Part shown: piece by piece, positions 20,539 to 31,105 of the stretch
How the letters are laid out: every line of letters begins with the position of its first letter
How positions within the stretch are numbered: position 1 is the stretch's first letter
DNA from: Symsagittifera roscoffensis
Lineage: Eukaryota > Xenacoelomorpha > Acoela > Convolutidae
NCBI RefSeq assembly: GCF_963678635.1
Contig: NC_087062.1
Location: 49,800,178 to 49,864,177 of the forward strand
Reading direction: 5' to 3'
Length of the DNA: 64,000 nt
Made by a program: the position numbers and the translations under genes
Notes under the pieces: generated by a model
The model's database searches: none
The model's input: only the letters and a program-made list of their open reading frames with translations
What the model was told of the DNA's origin: nothing

Positions 20539-23360
20539 GTCGAATTTGTTTTCAGACTTGAAAATATGGTAATGGTAACACGTTCAGGCGGATCATAGCA
20601 TCTTTGTAACATATCGCATACGGAACAATCCATTTGAGTAGTTTCTTGTTCATCTTCTCCATCTGAGTAATATCTGACCTACTCGGAGACCAGCACTCAG
20701 CTCCATATAGTATTGTTGGAACGAACACTGCTTTATATAACTGAAGCTTCGATGTAGTTACCAGACTAGAAGAAGTATTGCGTTTAAACATTTGATAAAC
20801 CTTGTGACATTTTGACAATTTGTTGTTTATATGCTCTGACCACTTCAATGCTTTGTTCAGAGTTAATCCCAAGTCTTTCACACTGTTTATATCACTCAAA
20901 ACGTTACCCATGAATTTAAGAGAAGGTGGAATCAGAAAATTGAATACAAGCATGTTGCATTTTTAGCTTTGAAAAGCAGATGATTTTGAGTACTCCATAA
21001 CTCTAAGTTTATCAAATCTTGTTGTAATTGATCGAGACTATTCGTCGTTCCTCTGAAAAATAACTTCAAGTCATCAGCAAACATGAGGGCGGTCGATGAG
21101 TAGATGATAGAAAGTACGTCATTGATGTACAGGAGGAAAAATAAGAGGCCCAAGACTGAGCCCTGTGATACGCCTGTTTGGACTATTCTAGGAGCTGATA
21201 AATGATCTTCGATTCTCACGGATTGGGTTCTCCCTGTCAAGTAGCTTTTGATGATATAGTAGAAATTTCTATCTAAGCCAAGCAAAGATAATTTCTTTAG
21301 CATTATTCCATGGTTGATCTTGTCGAATGCCTTGGAGAAATCGAAAAGAAGCAGGAGAGATTCTTCAGCAGCGGCATCATATATCATAGTTATACTCTTC
21401 AATAACTTTACTTTCGGTAGAGAGAAGCGCAAGCGCCCACGACGACTACTTACCCTTTGATAATTTTCAGAAAAATTCACGTCGAATTTGTTCTCAACGA
21501 TGTTTGATAAAAGTAAAAGCTCCTTCATGACTTGAAAATATGGTAATGGTAACACGTTCAGGCGGATCATAGCATCTTTGTAACATATCGCATACGGAAC
21601 AATCCATTTGAGTAGTTTCTTGTTCATCTTCTCCATCTCAGTAATATCTGACCTACTCGTAGACCAGCACTCAGCTCCATATAGTATTGTTGGAACAAAC
21701 ACTGCTTTATAAAACTGAAGCTTCGATGTAGTTACCAGACTAGAAGAAGTATTGCGTTTAACCATTTGGTAAACATTGTGACATTTTGACAATTTGTTGT
21801 TTAGATGCTCTGACCGCTTCAATGCTTTGTTCAGAGTTAATCACAAGTCTTTCACACTGTTTATATCACTCAAAACGTTACCCATGAATTTAAGAGAGGG
21901 TGGAATCTGAAAATTGAATACAAGCATGTTGCATTTTTTAGCATTGAAAAGCAGATGATTTTGAGTGTTCCATAACTCTAAGTTTATCAAATCTTGTTGT
22001 AATTGATCGAGACTATTCATCGTTCCTCTGAAAAATAACTTCAAGTCATCAGCAAACATGAGGGCGATCGATGAGTAGATGATAGAAAGTACGTCATTGA
22101 TGTACAGGAGGAAAAATAAGAGGCCCAAGACTGAGCCCTGTGATACGCCTGTTTGGACTATTCTAGGAGCTGATAAATGATCTTCGATTCTCACGGATTG
22201 GGTTCTCCCTGTCAAGTAGCTTTTGATGATATAGTAGAAATTTCTATCTAAGCCAAGCAAAGATAATTTCTTTAGCATTATTCCATGGTTGATCTTGTCG
22301 AATGCCTTGGAGAAATCGAAAAGAAGCAGGAGAGATTCTTCAGCAGCGGCATCATATATCATAGTTATACTCTTCAATAACTTTACTTTCGGTAGAGAGA
22401 AGCGCAAGCGCCCACGACGACTACTTACCCTTTGATAATTTTCAGAAAAATTCACGTCGAATTTGTTCTCAACGATGTTTGATAAAAGTAAAAGCTCCTT
22501 CATGACTTGAAAATATGGTAATGGTAACACGTTCAGGCGGATCATAGCATCTTTGTAACATATCGCATACGGAACAATCCATTTGAGTAGTTTCTTGTTC
22601 ATCTTCTCCATCTCAGTAATATCTGACCTACTCGTAGACCAGCACTCAGCTCCATATAGTATTGTTGGAACAAACACTGCTTTATAAAACTGAAGCTTCG
22701 ATGTAGTTACCAGACTAGAAGAAGTATTGCGTTTAACCATTTGGTAAACATTGTGACATTTTGACAATTTGTTGTTTAGATGCTCTGACCGCTTCAATGC
22801 TTTGTTCAGAGTTAATCACAAGTCTTTCACACTGTTTATATCACTCAAAACGTTACCCATGAATTTAAGAGAGGGTGGAATCTGAAAATTGAATACAAGC
22901 ATGTTGCATTTTTTAGCATTGAAAAGCAGATGATTTTGAGTGTTCCATAACTCTAAGTTTATCAAATCTTGTTGTAATTGATCGAGACTATTCATCGTTC
23001 CTCTGAAAAATAACTTCAAGTCATCAGCAAACATGAGGGCGATCGATGAGTAGATGATAGAAGGTAGGTCATTGATGTACAGGAGGAAAAGTAAGGGGCG
23101 CAAGACTGCGCCCTGAGGTACGCCTGTTTGCACTATTCTAGGAGCTGATAAATGATCTTCGATTCTCACGGATTGGGTTCTCCCTGTCAAGTAGCTTTTG
23201 ATGATATAGTAGAAATTTCTATCTAAGCCAAGCAAAGATAATTTCTTTAGCATTATTCCATGGTTGATTTTGTCGAATGCCTTGAAGAAATCGAAAAGAA
23301 GTAGGAGAGATTCTTCAGCAGCGGCATCAGATATCATAGTTATACTCTTCAATAACTGTA
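20440..23360 (-). repeat. Three tandem ~975-bp units of the LINE RT/thumb segment
   Basis: The mark GTTAATC[A/C]CA occurs at 20862, 21836 and 22811 (spacing 974 and 975). Each unit encodes, on the minus strand, RT motif A (FDFSKAFDK), B, C (FADDLKLF) and the thumb region (KALKxSEHxNNKLSKCH ... RGRLRF). The second and third units are almost base-identical. Unit junctions read SLPKVK/LLKSITMIYDAA, joining the ORF2 C-terminal region to a point just upstream of RT motif A. Long open frames (20932-21822 and 21841-22797) run through the junctions. Confidence 0.85.
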
Positions 23361-23560
23361 AAATGGTGGATCTTCTCTTCATAAAACCAAATTGTGTAGA
23401 GCTGCAGTGGTGAGTAATAACCTCCATGAGCCTCTTGTAGATTATACGTTCAAAAACTTTGTTAGGTGTGTTTAGCAAAGTTACTGGTCGATAGTTTCCA
23501 ACATCTGATTTCTTTCCTCCTCTGTATATTGGTATGATAATTCCATGTTTCTATCTGGCG
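22816..23560 (-). pseudogene. Reverse transcriptase N-terminal half, family 1 LINE copy 1
   Basis: Minus-strand frames contain LLNTPNKVFERIIYKRL, STQFGFMKRRSTILQLL, LLLLFDFFKAFDKINHG (motif A), QTGVPQGAVLRPLLFLLY (motif B) and LMFADDLKLFF (motif C), the standard finger-palm order of a LINE RT. The enzyme would copy element RNA at a nicked target (target-primed reverse transcription). The first frames (GGKKSDVGNYRP, near 23525-23490) are shifted from the rest, so this copy is not intact. Confidence 0.8.
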
Positions 23561-23714
23561 GGCACTTGGGTCAGTTTTTTGATATTTTTAACTTTTGATG
23601 TCTTCAACTTGTTTGCTGTTTCTTTCATTACTGAGGCTGGCAGCTTATCTTCACCTCGACTCTTAGATGGGTCCAGTACACTGAGTTCGTTTGATATTTC
23701 ATCTGCTGATATGA

Positions 23715-24959
23715 TCAGGCTAAGATCGCCATGTGTATGCGGGTCTTCATTTCATGGTTTGTTTCAGTAATCGAAGCAAAGTATTCACAGAGAAGTTCGG
23801 CTCGACCTTCTTTTGAAGTTTCTAGTCTTTCATTCCTGGTCAAAATGGGAGATAACTTGCTTCGTCGTAGGCTTTTGAAATACTTGAATATACGACTTGT
23901 GTCCCTGCCCTGAAATATTCGGCTTTCATAATCAGCTTGGTCTTGCTCTTGCATCGTTTCACGTTTTGCTTTCAATGATTCCAACTTGTGCGGACTTGGG
24001 TTCTCCTTGCATCTTAGTGTCTCGAGTTTCTTCATCATATGGGATGTTGAGGGTTTTATCCATGGGGATAGGTCTGTCCTGTGAGCCGTGCGTATTTTTG
24101 TGCATTTGCTAATCAAACTGAACAGCCAGCAATAACATTCATCAGTCATTACATTAATGTTGCTATAGCACTTGGGGTTGAACTGGTTCTTGTCTATGAG
24201 AGAGTTAAGTTGTTCATAGTCACAGTGACAGTAGCTCAATTTCATCTTGGTGTCACAATTGTTCTCTATTTTATCTACAAGCTCTATGGATATCGGAATG
24301 TGATCACTAGATATGTAATCTGGAGGTAAAGAAATGTCTTGGCACACTGTGTTGATAATGTTGTCATTCGTTACTAGACATAGGTCGAGCATATTTGTTC
24401 TCGTTGTTTTAAAATCCACCATTTGAACCAAATTGTAAGTATCTACAGTCTTGAGGAACTCTTGCTCATACTCGTCGTTGCTGGAATGTGTGGTCCAGTT
24501 TATTGTCGGTAAATTGAAATCACCGACCAGCATGACGTTTGGACCCTGCTCTATTAGCAGTTGTAGAAGACTCTGTATCTCACTGTTGGTCAGACGGTAG
24601 GCACTATTACTTGGTGATTTGTAGAGACAACACATAACTACAGATACAATACTAGTGGTAACCTTAACAAAGGAACATGATGCTTGAAGGGATGAGGATA
24701 AGCAACTGTTGTCAATCTCTTGCTGGATATAATTGTCCTTGAATCCGATAAGAACACCTCCATGGAGGGAATTGCCATGTTTGCTAAGTTTCCGTTCGCT
24801 ACGATAAAGCGTATAGCTAGGGATGAATAATTCTTCGCTCTTAAGGTCTTCCGTTAGCCAGGTTTCAGTTAACAGTATGATATCGTATGTAGTCAATTTT
24901 AAAGCTTTAGCAAAACCAAGCCTTCTGTCTAGTTTAAGTAAACTGCGGACATTGTACAA
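23715..24959 (-). CDS. AP-like endonuclease domain of family 1 LINE ORF2 (copy 1)
   Basis: A 414-codon open frame. Residues 1-240 form an exonuclease-endonuclease-phosphatase domain: YNVRSLLKL (Asn), LLTETWL (catalytic Glu, ~32), MLVGDFNLPTINW (~145), LDLCLVTN, and ISSDHIPISIEL (~225, catalytic Asp-His). It nicks target DNA so that the RT can prime. Residues ~250-400 are the linker, with basic helical HKLESLKAKRETMQEQDQADYESR and SRIFKYFKSLRRSKLSP. The RT follows at 23560 in another frame. The domain itself looks intact. The true ORF2 start is probably upstream of the YNV residues. Confidence 0.8.
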   Translation of the reverse strand: MYNVRSLLKLDRRLGFAKALKLTTYDIILLTETWLTEDLKSEELFIPSYTLYRSERKLSKHGNSLHGGVLIGFKDNYIQQEIDNSCLSSSLQASCSFVKVTTSIVSVVMCCLYKSPSNSAYRLTNSEIQSLLQLLIEQGPNVMLVGDFNLPTINWTTHSSNDEYEQEFLKTVDTYNLVQMVDFKTTRTNMLDLCLVTNDNIINTVCQDISLPPDYISSDHIPISIELVDKIENNCDTKMKLSYCHCDYEQLNSLIDKNQFNPKCYSNINVMTDECYCWLFSLISKCTKIRTAHRTDLSPWIKPSTSHMMKKLETLRCKENPSPHKLESLKAKRETMQEQDQADYESRIFQGRDTSRIFKYFKSLRRSKLSPILTRNERLETSKEGRAELLCEYFASITETNHEMKTRIHMAILA

Positions 24960-25148
24960 AAGTATATTAATTCTGCTCAGTAGTCATTCTTGTTGTGCTC
25001 CCATTCTCTTTCCAGCGAATTGTTGTCCCATCACATGCACTTCGAAATCCTTTGTTATGCGTATATCCTCTCATTTCGTTCCTTGTTTTATCAGTTGACG
25101 TCGTTGTCGTAGAGTTTCATTCTCCATTTCCATTTCTTTCTTACTTAG

Positions 25149-25820
25149 TCATTTCGATATGTAAACGGGTTGTGCATAATTCCTCAGGCGCGGAGTTTTG
25201 GACAAGAGTTTTCTCACGTCCCAAATGTTATTCAGGGTTACTAGGATTGTTCGAGGACGTTTCGGACTTTCTGATCCTTGCTTATTTCCGACTTCTTGTT
25301 TCTGATCCTTTTTGAATTTTCCAAGCCTCTGTATGTCGTTTATTCCTGGTCTTTCTTCCATGTACTCGAATATTTTCAGAATTTCACTGCTGTCGTGGTT
25401 CAGGATTGTTTCTCGGCTATTTTTCTCCCCTGTGTCTGCAATTGCCTCTGGAACTCCATCAATACGAAGTTGAAACTGGGTTCTCCCATCGTCCTTCATA
25501 GCAGGTTGAGGCGCTACATTTGCTTGTTTTCTGCTTTCAGGAATGGTCTCTACAATTTTCTCTTGTTGAATTTTCATTTCACTTTGTTCTTCCTTGAGTT
25601 CATTCACCATCTTGCTGATACCAGTTATCTGTTGACTCAGTTTCTCAAAGGGGCTTTTTTCGATACAGATTTTAGTTCCAAAAAACACCGTTTCCCAAGA
25701 TAGTTGAGAACAGCAGTAGGTAGATTGGCACATAAGGTGAAACCAGATATTGCAAGCTGAACATTTACTGTTTTTCCTCTACACTCCTGTTCGCATTTGC
25801 CGCATGGCCATTTCAACGTT
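25149..25820 (-). pseudogene. Family 1 LINE ORF1 with PHD-type zinc finger (copy 1)
   Basis: The N-terminal part spells a PHD finger over two frames: LKWPCGKCEQEC, then CSACNIWFHLMC, with FWHCEICIEK visible in the second LINE copy. A coiled-coil segment follows (FEKLSQQITGISKMVNELKE... EIQQEKIVETIPESRKQ). Next is RIDGVPEAIADT and a C-terminal RNA-binding-like part (RPRTILVTLNNIWDVRKLLS...LRNYAQPVYISK). This layout is known from CR1-group ORF1 proteins, which bind element RNA. A frameshift splits the finger, and this copy has altered sequence around the last Cys pair (FFGTKICIEK). Confidence 0.7.
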
Positions 25821-26460
25821 TGACTCGGTAATCAGCTTCGTGTTGTACTTGTAGTTTCATCGTCATCGTGGGGGGGTCCATCCCCCTTGGACTCAGGCAT
25901 ATCTATTTAATAAGTTTATCACAACAATTAGGCTAATAAGTTTATCACAACAAACACCACGTTTCCCAAGATAGTTGAGAACAGCAGTAGGTAGGTTGGC
26001 ACATCAGGTGAAACCAGATATTGCAAGCTGAACATTTACTGTTTTTCCTCTACACTCCTGTTCGCATTTGCCGCATGGCCATTTCAACGTTTGACTCGGT
26101 AATCAGCTTCGTGTTGTACTTGTAGTTTCATCGTCATCGTGGGGGGGTCCATCCCCCTTGGACTCAGGCATATCTATTTAATAAGTTTATCACAACAATT
26201 AGGCTAATAAGTTTATCACAACAAACACCACGTTTCCCAAGATAGTTGAGAACAGCAGTAGGTAGGTTGGCACATCAGGTGAAACCAGATATTGCAAGCT
26301 GAACATTTACTGTTTTTCCTCTACACTCCTGTTCGCATTTGCCGCATGGCCATTTCAACGTTTGACTCGGTAATCAGCTTCGTGTTGTACTTGTTGTTTC
26401 ATCGTCATCGTTGGGAGTCTCAACGATGACGATAAGAGTGATAAGAGTTTATCACAACAA
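25690..26460 (-). repeat. Three 271-bp tandem repeats at the LINE 5' end
   Basis: GTTTCCCAAGATAG starts at 25690, 25961 and 26232 (exactly 271 apart). Each unit holds the first ~60 codons of ORF1 (PHD finger) plus upstream sequence CGTGGGGGGGTCCATCCCCC and two short AATAAGTTTATCACAACAA repeats. The third unit is truncated at the palindrome 26401-26433. Tandem 5' monomers are known in some LINEs as promoter repeats, but here coding sequence is included. Confidence 0.8.
26401..26433. repeat. Palindrome at LINE 5' edge/unit E junction
   Basis: Arms ATCGTCATCGTTG (26401-26413) and its complement (26421-26433), loop GGAGTCT. Same structure as at 12710-12742 and 35598-35630. Confidence 0.8.
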
Positions 26461-27890
26461 TTATCACGTATGCTGCTCAACATCCTATGTTTAGTTCAAA
26501 CAATTTCAAGAAACATGCACATCAAGCTTTTCTTGATCCGATGCATTCATTGCTTAAGCTAGTGGCGTTATTTAGCCTGAATCTCTCATACCGCGAAGCC
26601 GGTGGAGCAACGTAAGTGGTCCAGTACATCTTTTTCAATTCGAAATCTTTATGCATTAGCTCTATTCTTTTTGTCCTTGTTTTAGATATCTGCCGAGATT
26701 AAGAGAGTTTTAAAAAAATCCAGCGAGCTGGTAAATTAAATATGACAACCAACGCAGGATTCAATTAAGATACGCTTCATCATTTTTAGATAAACAACGC
26801 GCTTCTCAAAATGAATAACCTCTCGAATCTTGAGAAAGCACCTCCCAATGTTTGAGGTAGCGCAGAAGCTTGCAAGTAAACTGGCACAAGCACTAGTAAA
26901 TCGTTGCTTGAGATTAAGAGAGTTTTAAAAAGTTGCAGCGAGCTGATAAATTAAATATGACAACCAACGCACGATTCATTTAAGATACGCATTACCATTT
27001 TTAGATAAACAACGCGCTTCTCCTTCTCAAAATGGATAACCTCTCGAGTCTTCAGAAAGCACCGCCCAATGTTCGAAGGTAGTTTGAGGTAGCGCAGAAG
27101 CTTGCAAGTAAACTGATTTTAGAAAAGAAATCTAAAACTTAGGAACATTTCAATATACATTTTTTTGTAATTTGTTTCCTAATTTTCTTTTCTTTTTTGA
27201 AGTAGAAACAAAGCGTTTAAGCTCTGTTGGATTTTAAGTTGGGAGGCCGGTCCCTCATCAGTTTAATCTAATTTACTCATCAAGTTTCATCTTATTTGTT
27301 TCGATTCATGTTGAAACTGAATCAAGGGCGAAAGGTCAATAATATGATAACACATTTGGCCTCCTATACGTTTTCCGTGAGTTATACAAAATAGGATGGA
27401 AAAAATTGCCCTGAATCCGACGGTCATTCCCACTTTAAGAGAATGGTCGAAGAATCAACGCCTGCTGAGAACATTGTTGGCATTGAACCGCCCGACTGAA
27501 CTGAGGTGTTGTCAAATTGCAAAGTAGAACTGCAAAGTAAAAACTGACCTGATTCTAAGGATCCTTCTCACTCAACGATGATGGTCGGGACAAGGCCATC
27601 ACTAAACCTTGTTTGCGTCAAACCGCCCTACCGAATTGTGGCTTTGTCAATTACCAGAAGACCAGCCTTATAGCTAACCAAAATATCAAAGCTCAGCTAT
27701 GTCTGGAAAGCGACTGCTAGAATGTTTGCCTTAAATGGCTGTGATAAAACAAAGAAAGAAAACGAATACATTGTTTATGAGTAACCTATTAATTAGTTTC
27801 AAAGACGGAAATATGATTGACGGTGGTTTCCAAATGCCTCACCTCAAAACTTTCAATACTGAGATATCTCGACCAATCACTCTATTTTTT
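26461..27890 (+). mobile_element. Family 2 unit E (continuation of unit D)
   Basis: Begins ATCACGTATGCTGCTCAAC, as in unit B after its LINE fragment. It carries the intron-like interval and includes an extra partial duplication of the post-intron segment (26890-27110 repeats the layout of 26690-26880). It stops at 27890, where a minus-strand family 1 fragment is joined at TTTTTTTAGGAG. Confidence 0.7.
26612..26685 (+). other. Intron-like GT-AG interval, unit E (74 nt)
   Basis: GTAAGTGGTCC ... CCTTGTTTTAG. Flanking frames read PRSRWSN before and ISAEIKRVLKKSSELVN after, again joined in phase 0. Confidence 0.6.
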
Positions 27891-27992
27891 TAGGAGATGA
27901 TAAATGATCTTCGATTCTCACGGATTGGGCTCTCCCTGTCAAGTAGCTTTTGATGATATAGTAGAAATTTCTATCTAAGCCAAGCAAAGATA

Positions 27993-28030
27993 ATTTCTTT
28001 AGCATGAAGAATTCTTCATGCTAAAGAAAT
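27993..28030. repeat. Perfect 38-bp palindrome replacing RT motif A (unit 1)
   Basis: The sequence is a perfect inverted repeat centred on GAATTC (arms from ATTTCTTTAGCATGAAGAA). In normal copies this position carries GCATTATTCCATGG... to the motif A codons FDFSKAFDK. Here ~60 bp are missing and an inverted copy of the flank is present. Confidence 0.9.
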
Positions 28031-28564
28031 GATGAGAGGTTCTTCAGTAGCGGCATCATATATCATAGTTGTACTCCTCAATAACTGTACTTTCGGTAGA
28101 GAGAAGCGCAAGAACCCACGACGACTACTTACTCTTTGATAATTTTCAGAAAAATTCACGTCGAATTTGTTCTCAACGATGTTTGATAAAAGTAAAAGCT
28201 CCTTCATGACTTGAAAATATGGTAATGGTAAAACGTTCAGGCGGATCATAGCATCTTTGTAACATATCGCATACGGAACAATCCATTTGAGTAGTTTCTT
28301 GTTCATCTTCTCCATCTCATTAATATCTGACCTACTCGGAGACCAGCACTCAGCTCCATATAGTATTGTTGGAACAAACACTGCTTTATATAACTGATGC
28401 TTCGATGTAGTTAGCAGACTAGAAGAAGTTTTGCGTTTAAACATTTGGTAAAACTTGTGACATTTTGACAATTTGTTGTTTATATGCTCTGACCACTTCA
28501 ATGCTTTGTTCAGAGTTAATCCCAAGTCTTTCACACTGTTTATATCACTCAAAACGTTACCCAT
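28016..28564 (-). pseudogene. Family 1 LINE thumb/C-terminal fragment
   Basis: 182-codon minus-strand frame: MGNVLSDINSVKDLGLTL ... SEHINNKLSKCHKFY ... VPTILYGAECWSPSRSD ... EMEKMNKKLLKWIVPYA ... ENYQRVSSRRGFLRFSL. These are the conserved thumb motifs of CR1-type ORF2 (LYxxxxxPxLxYGxxxW). No catalytic motif is present. Equivalent fragments lie at 29331-29873 and 30640-31119 in the next units. Confidence 0.7.
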
Positions 28565-29304
28565 GAATTTAAGAAAAGGTGGAATCTGAAAGTGTCATCT
28601 TATTTTTTTCGATTCATGTTGAAACTGAATCAAGGGCGAAAGGTTGATGATATTATAACACATTTGGCCTCCCATACTTTTTCCGTGAGTTATACAAAAT
28701 TGGATGGAAAAAATCGCCCTGATTCCGACGGTCATTCCCACTTTAAGAGAATGGTCGAAGCATCAACGCCTGCTGAGAACATTGTTGGCATTCAACCGCC
28801 CAACTGAACTGAGGTGTTGTCAAATTGCAAAGTACAACTGCAAAGTAAAAACTGACCTGATTCTAAAGATCCTTCTCACTCAACGAGGATGGTCGTGACA
28901 AAGCCATCACTGAACCTTGTTTGCGTCAAACCACCCTACCGAATTGTGGCTTTGTCAATTACCAAAAGACCAGCCTTATAACTAACCAAAAAATCAAAGC
29001 TCAGCTATGTCTGGAAAGGGACTGCTAGAATGTTTGCCTTAAATGGCTGTGATAAAACAAAGAAAGAAAACGAATCCATTGTTTATGAGTAACCTATTAA
29101 TTAGTTTCAAAGACGGAAATATGATTGACGGTGGTTTCCAAATGCCTAACCTCTAAAAGCTTTCAATACCGAGATATCTCGACCAATCACTCTATTTTTT
29201 TAGGAGCTGATAAATGATCTTCGATTCTCACGGATTGGGTTCTCCCTGTCAAGTAGCTTTTGATGATATAGTAGATATTTCTATCTAAGCCAAGCAAAGA
29301 TAAT

Positions 29305-29338
29305 TTCTTTAGCATGAAGAATTCTTCATGCTAAAGAA
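29305..29338. repeat. Perfect 34-bp palindrome replacing RT motif A (unit 2)
   Basis: Same palindrome and breakpoints as at 27993-28030, one base shorter on each side of the core flank. Confidence 0.9.
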
Positions 29339-30613
29339 TGAGGAGAGATTCTTCAGCAGCGGCATCATATATCATAGTTATACTCTTCAATAACTGTACT
29401 TTCGGTAGAGAGAAGCGCAAGCGCACACGACGACTACTTACTCTTTGATAATTTTCAGAAAAATTCACGTCGAATTTGTTCTCAACGATGTTTGATAAAA
29501 GTAAAAGCTCCTTCATGACTTAAAAATATGGTAATGGTAACACGTTCAGGCGGATCATAGCATCTTTGTAACATATCGCATACGGAACAATCCATTTGAG
29601 TAGTTTCTTGTTCATCTTCTGCATCTCAGTAATATCTGACCTACTCGGAGACCAGCACTCAGCTCCATATAGTATTGTTGGAACAAACACTGCTTTATAT
29701 AACTGAAGCTTCGATGTAGTTACCAGCATAGAAGAAGTATTGCGTTTAAACATTTGGTAAACCTTGTGACATTTTGACAATTTGTTGTTTATATGCTCTG
29801 ACCACTTCAATGCTTTGTTCAGAGTTAATCCCAAGTCTTTCACACTGTTTATATCACTCAAAACGTTACCCATGAATTTAAGAAAAGGTGGAATCTGAAA
29901 GTGTCATCTTATTTTTTTCGATTCATGTTGAAACTGAATCAAGGGCGAAAGGTTGATGATATTATAACACATTTGGCCTCCCATACTTTTTCCGTGAGTT
30001 ATACAAAATTGGATGGAAAAAATCGCCCTGATTCCGACGGTCATTCCCACTTTAAGAGAATGGTCGAAGCATCAACGCCTGCTGAGAACATTGTTGGCAT
30101 TCAACCGCCCAACTGAACTGAGGTGTTGTCAAATTGCAAAGTACAACTGCAAAGTAAAAACTGACCTGATTCTAAAGATCCTTCTCACTCAACGAGGATG
30201 GTCGTGACAAAGCCATCACTGAACCTTGTTTGCGTCAAACCACCCTACCGAATTGTGGCTTTGTCAATTACCAAAAGACCAGCCTTATAACTAACCAAAA
30301 AATCAAAGCTCAGCTATGTCTGGAAAGGGACTGCTAGAATGTTTGCCTTAAATGGCTGTGATAAAACAAAGAAAGAAAACGAATCCATTGTTTATGAGTA
30401 ACCTATTAATTAGTTTCAAAGACGGAAATATGATTGACGGTGGTTTCCAAATGCCTAACCTCTAAAAGCTTTCAATACCGAGATATCTCGACCAATCACT
30501 CTATTTTTTTAGGAGCTGATAAATGATCTTCGATTCTCACGGATTGGGTTCTCCCTGTCAAGTAGCTTTTGATGATATAGTAGATATTTCTATCTAAGCC
30601 AAGCAAAGATAAT

Positions 30614-30647
30614 TTCTTTAGCATGAAGAATTCTTCATGCTAAAGAA
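30614..30647. repeat. Perfect 34-bp palindrome replacing RT motif A (unit 3)
   Basis: Exact third copy, 1309 bp from the second. Confidence 0.9.
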
Positions 30648-31105
30648 TGAGGAGAGATTCTTCAGCAGCGGCATCATATATCATAGTTATACTCTTCAAT
30701 AACTGTACTTTCGGTAGAGAGAAGCGCAAGCGCACACGACGACTACTTACTCTTTGATAATTTTCAGAAAAATTCACGTCGAATTTGTTCTCAACGATGT
30801 TTGATAAAAGTAAAAGCTCCTTCATGACTTAAAAATATGGTAATGGTAACACGTTCAGGCGGATCATAGCATCTTTGTAACATATCGCATACGGAACAAT
30901 CCATTTGAGTAGTTTCTTGTTCATCTTCTGCATCTCAGTAATATCTGACCTACTCGGAGACCAGCACTCAGCTCCATATAGTATTGTTGGAACAAACACT
31001 GCTTTATATAACTGAAGCTTCGATGTAGTTACCAGCATAGAAGAAGTATTGCGTTTAAACATTTGGTAAACCTTGTGACATTTTGACAATTTGTTGTTTA
31101 TATGC

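Larger units (their letters stand above)
20235..26460 (-). mobile_element. Family 1 LINE (CR1 group), copy 1, internally amplified
   Basis: A near full-length non-LTR retrotransposon read on the minus strand. ORF1 with PHD-type zinc finger lies near 25820-25149, AP-endonuclease near 24960-24000, RT near 23560-22800, and a thumb/C-terminal domain ends at 20302. The 3' end reads ...AAAATCTACCACAACA. Without the two extra ~975-bp internal repeats and the extra 271-bp 5' repeats, the element would be about 3.7 kb. CR1-group assignment rests on the PHD-finger ORF1, GDFNLPTINW, and [21 protein letters not shown]-type RT motifs. It is inserted in family 2 unit D/E. Copies differ by few bases, so activity was recent. 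Confidence 0.8.
27284..31105. repeat. Composite ~1309-bp tandem repeat (family 2 plus / family 1 minus), three units
   Basis: Units start at about 27284, 28591 and 29900. Units 2 and 3 appear base-identical over long stretches (the open frames at 28592-28807 and 29901-30116 encode the same 71 residues). Each unit is family 2 sequence on the plus strand (KLDGKNRPDSDGHSHF... to the CTCGACCAATCACTC site) fused to ~700 bp of family 1 RT/thumb on the minus strand. The fusion joins are GGTGGAATCTGAAAGTGTCATC and CTATTTTTTTAGGAG. Unit 1 is more diverged. Confidence 0.8.

Noticed and set aside
23534-25703. Plus-strand open frames of 60-140 codons over the LINE endonuclease/ORF1 region
   Set aside because: Antisense to the clearly coding minus strand; the same antisense frames recur at 34171-35462 simply because the LINE is repeated.
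27993-30647. CRISPR-like array of palindromic repeats
   Set aside because: The palindromes are 1.3 kb apart within long identical units, with no spacers; a DNA duplication explains them.
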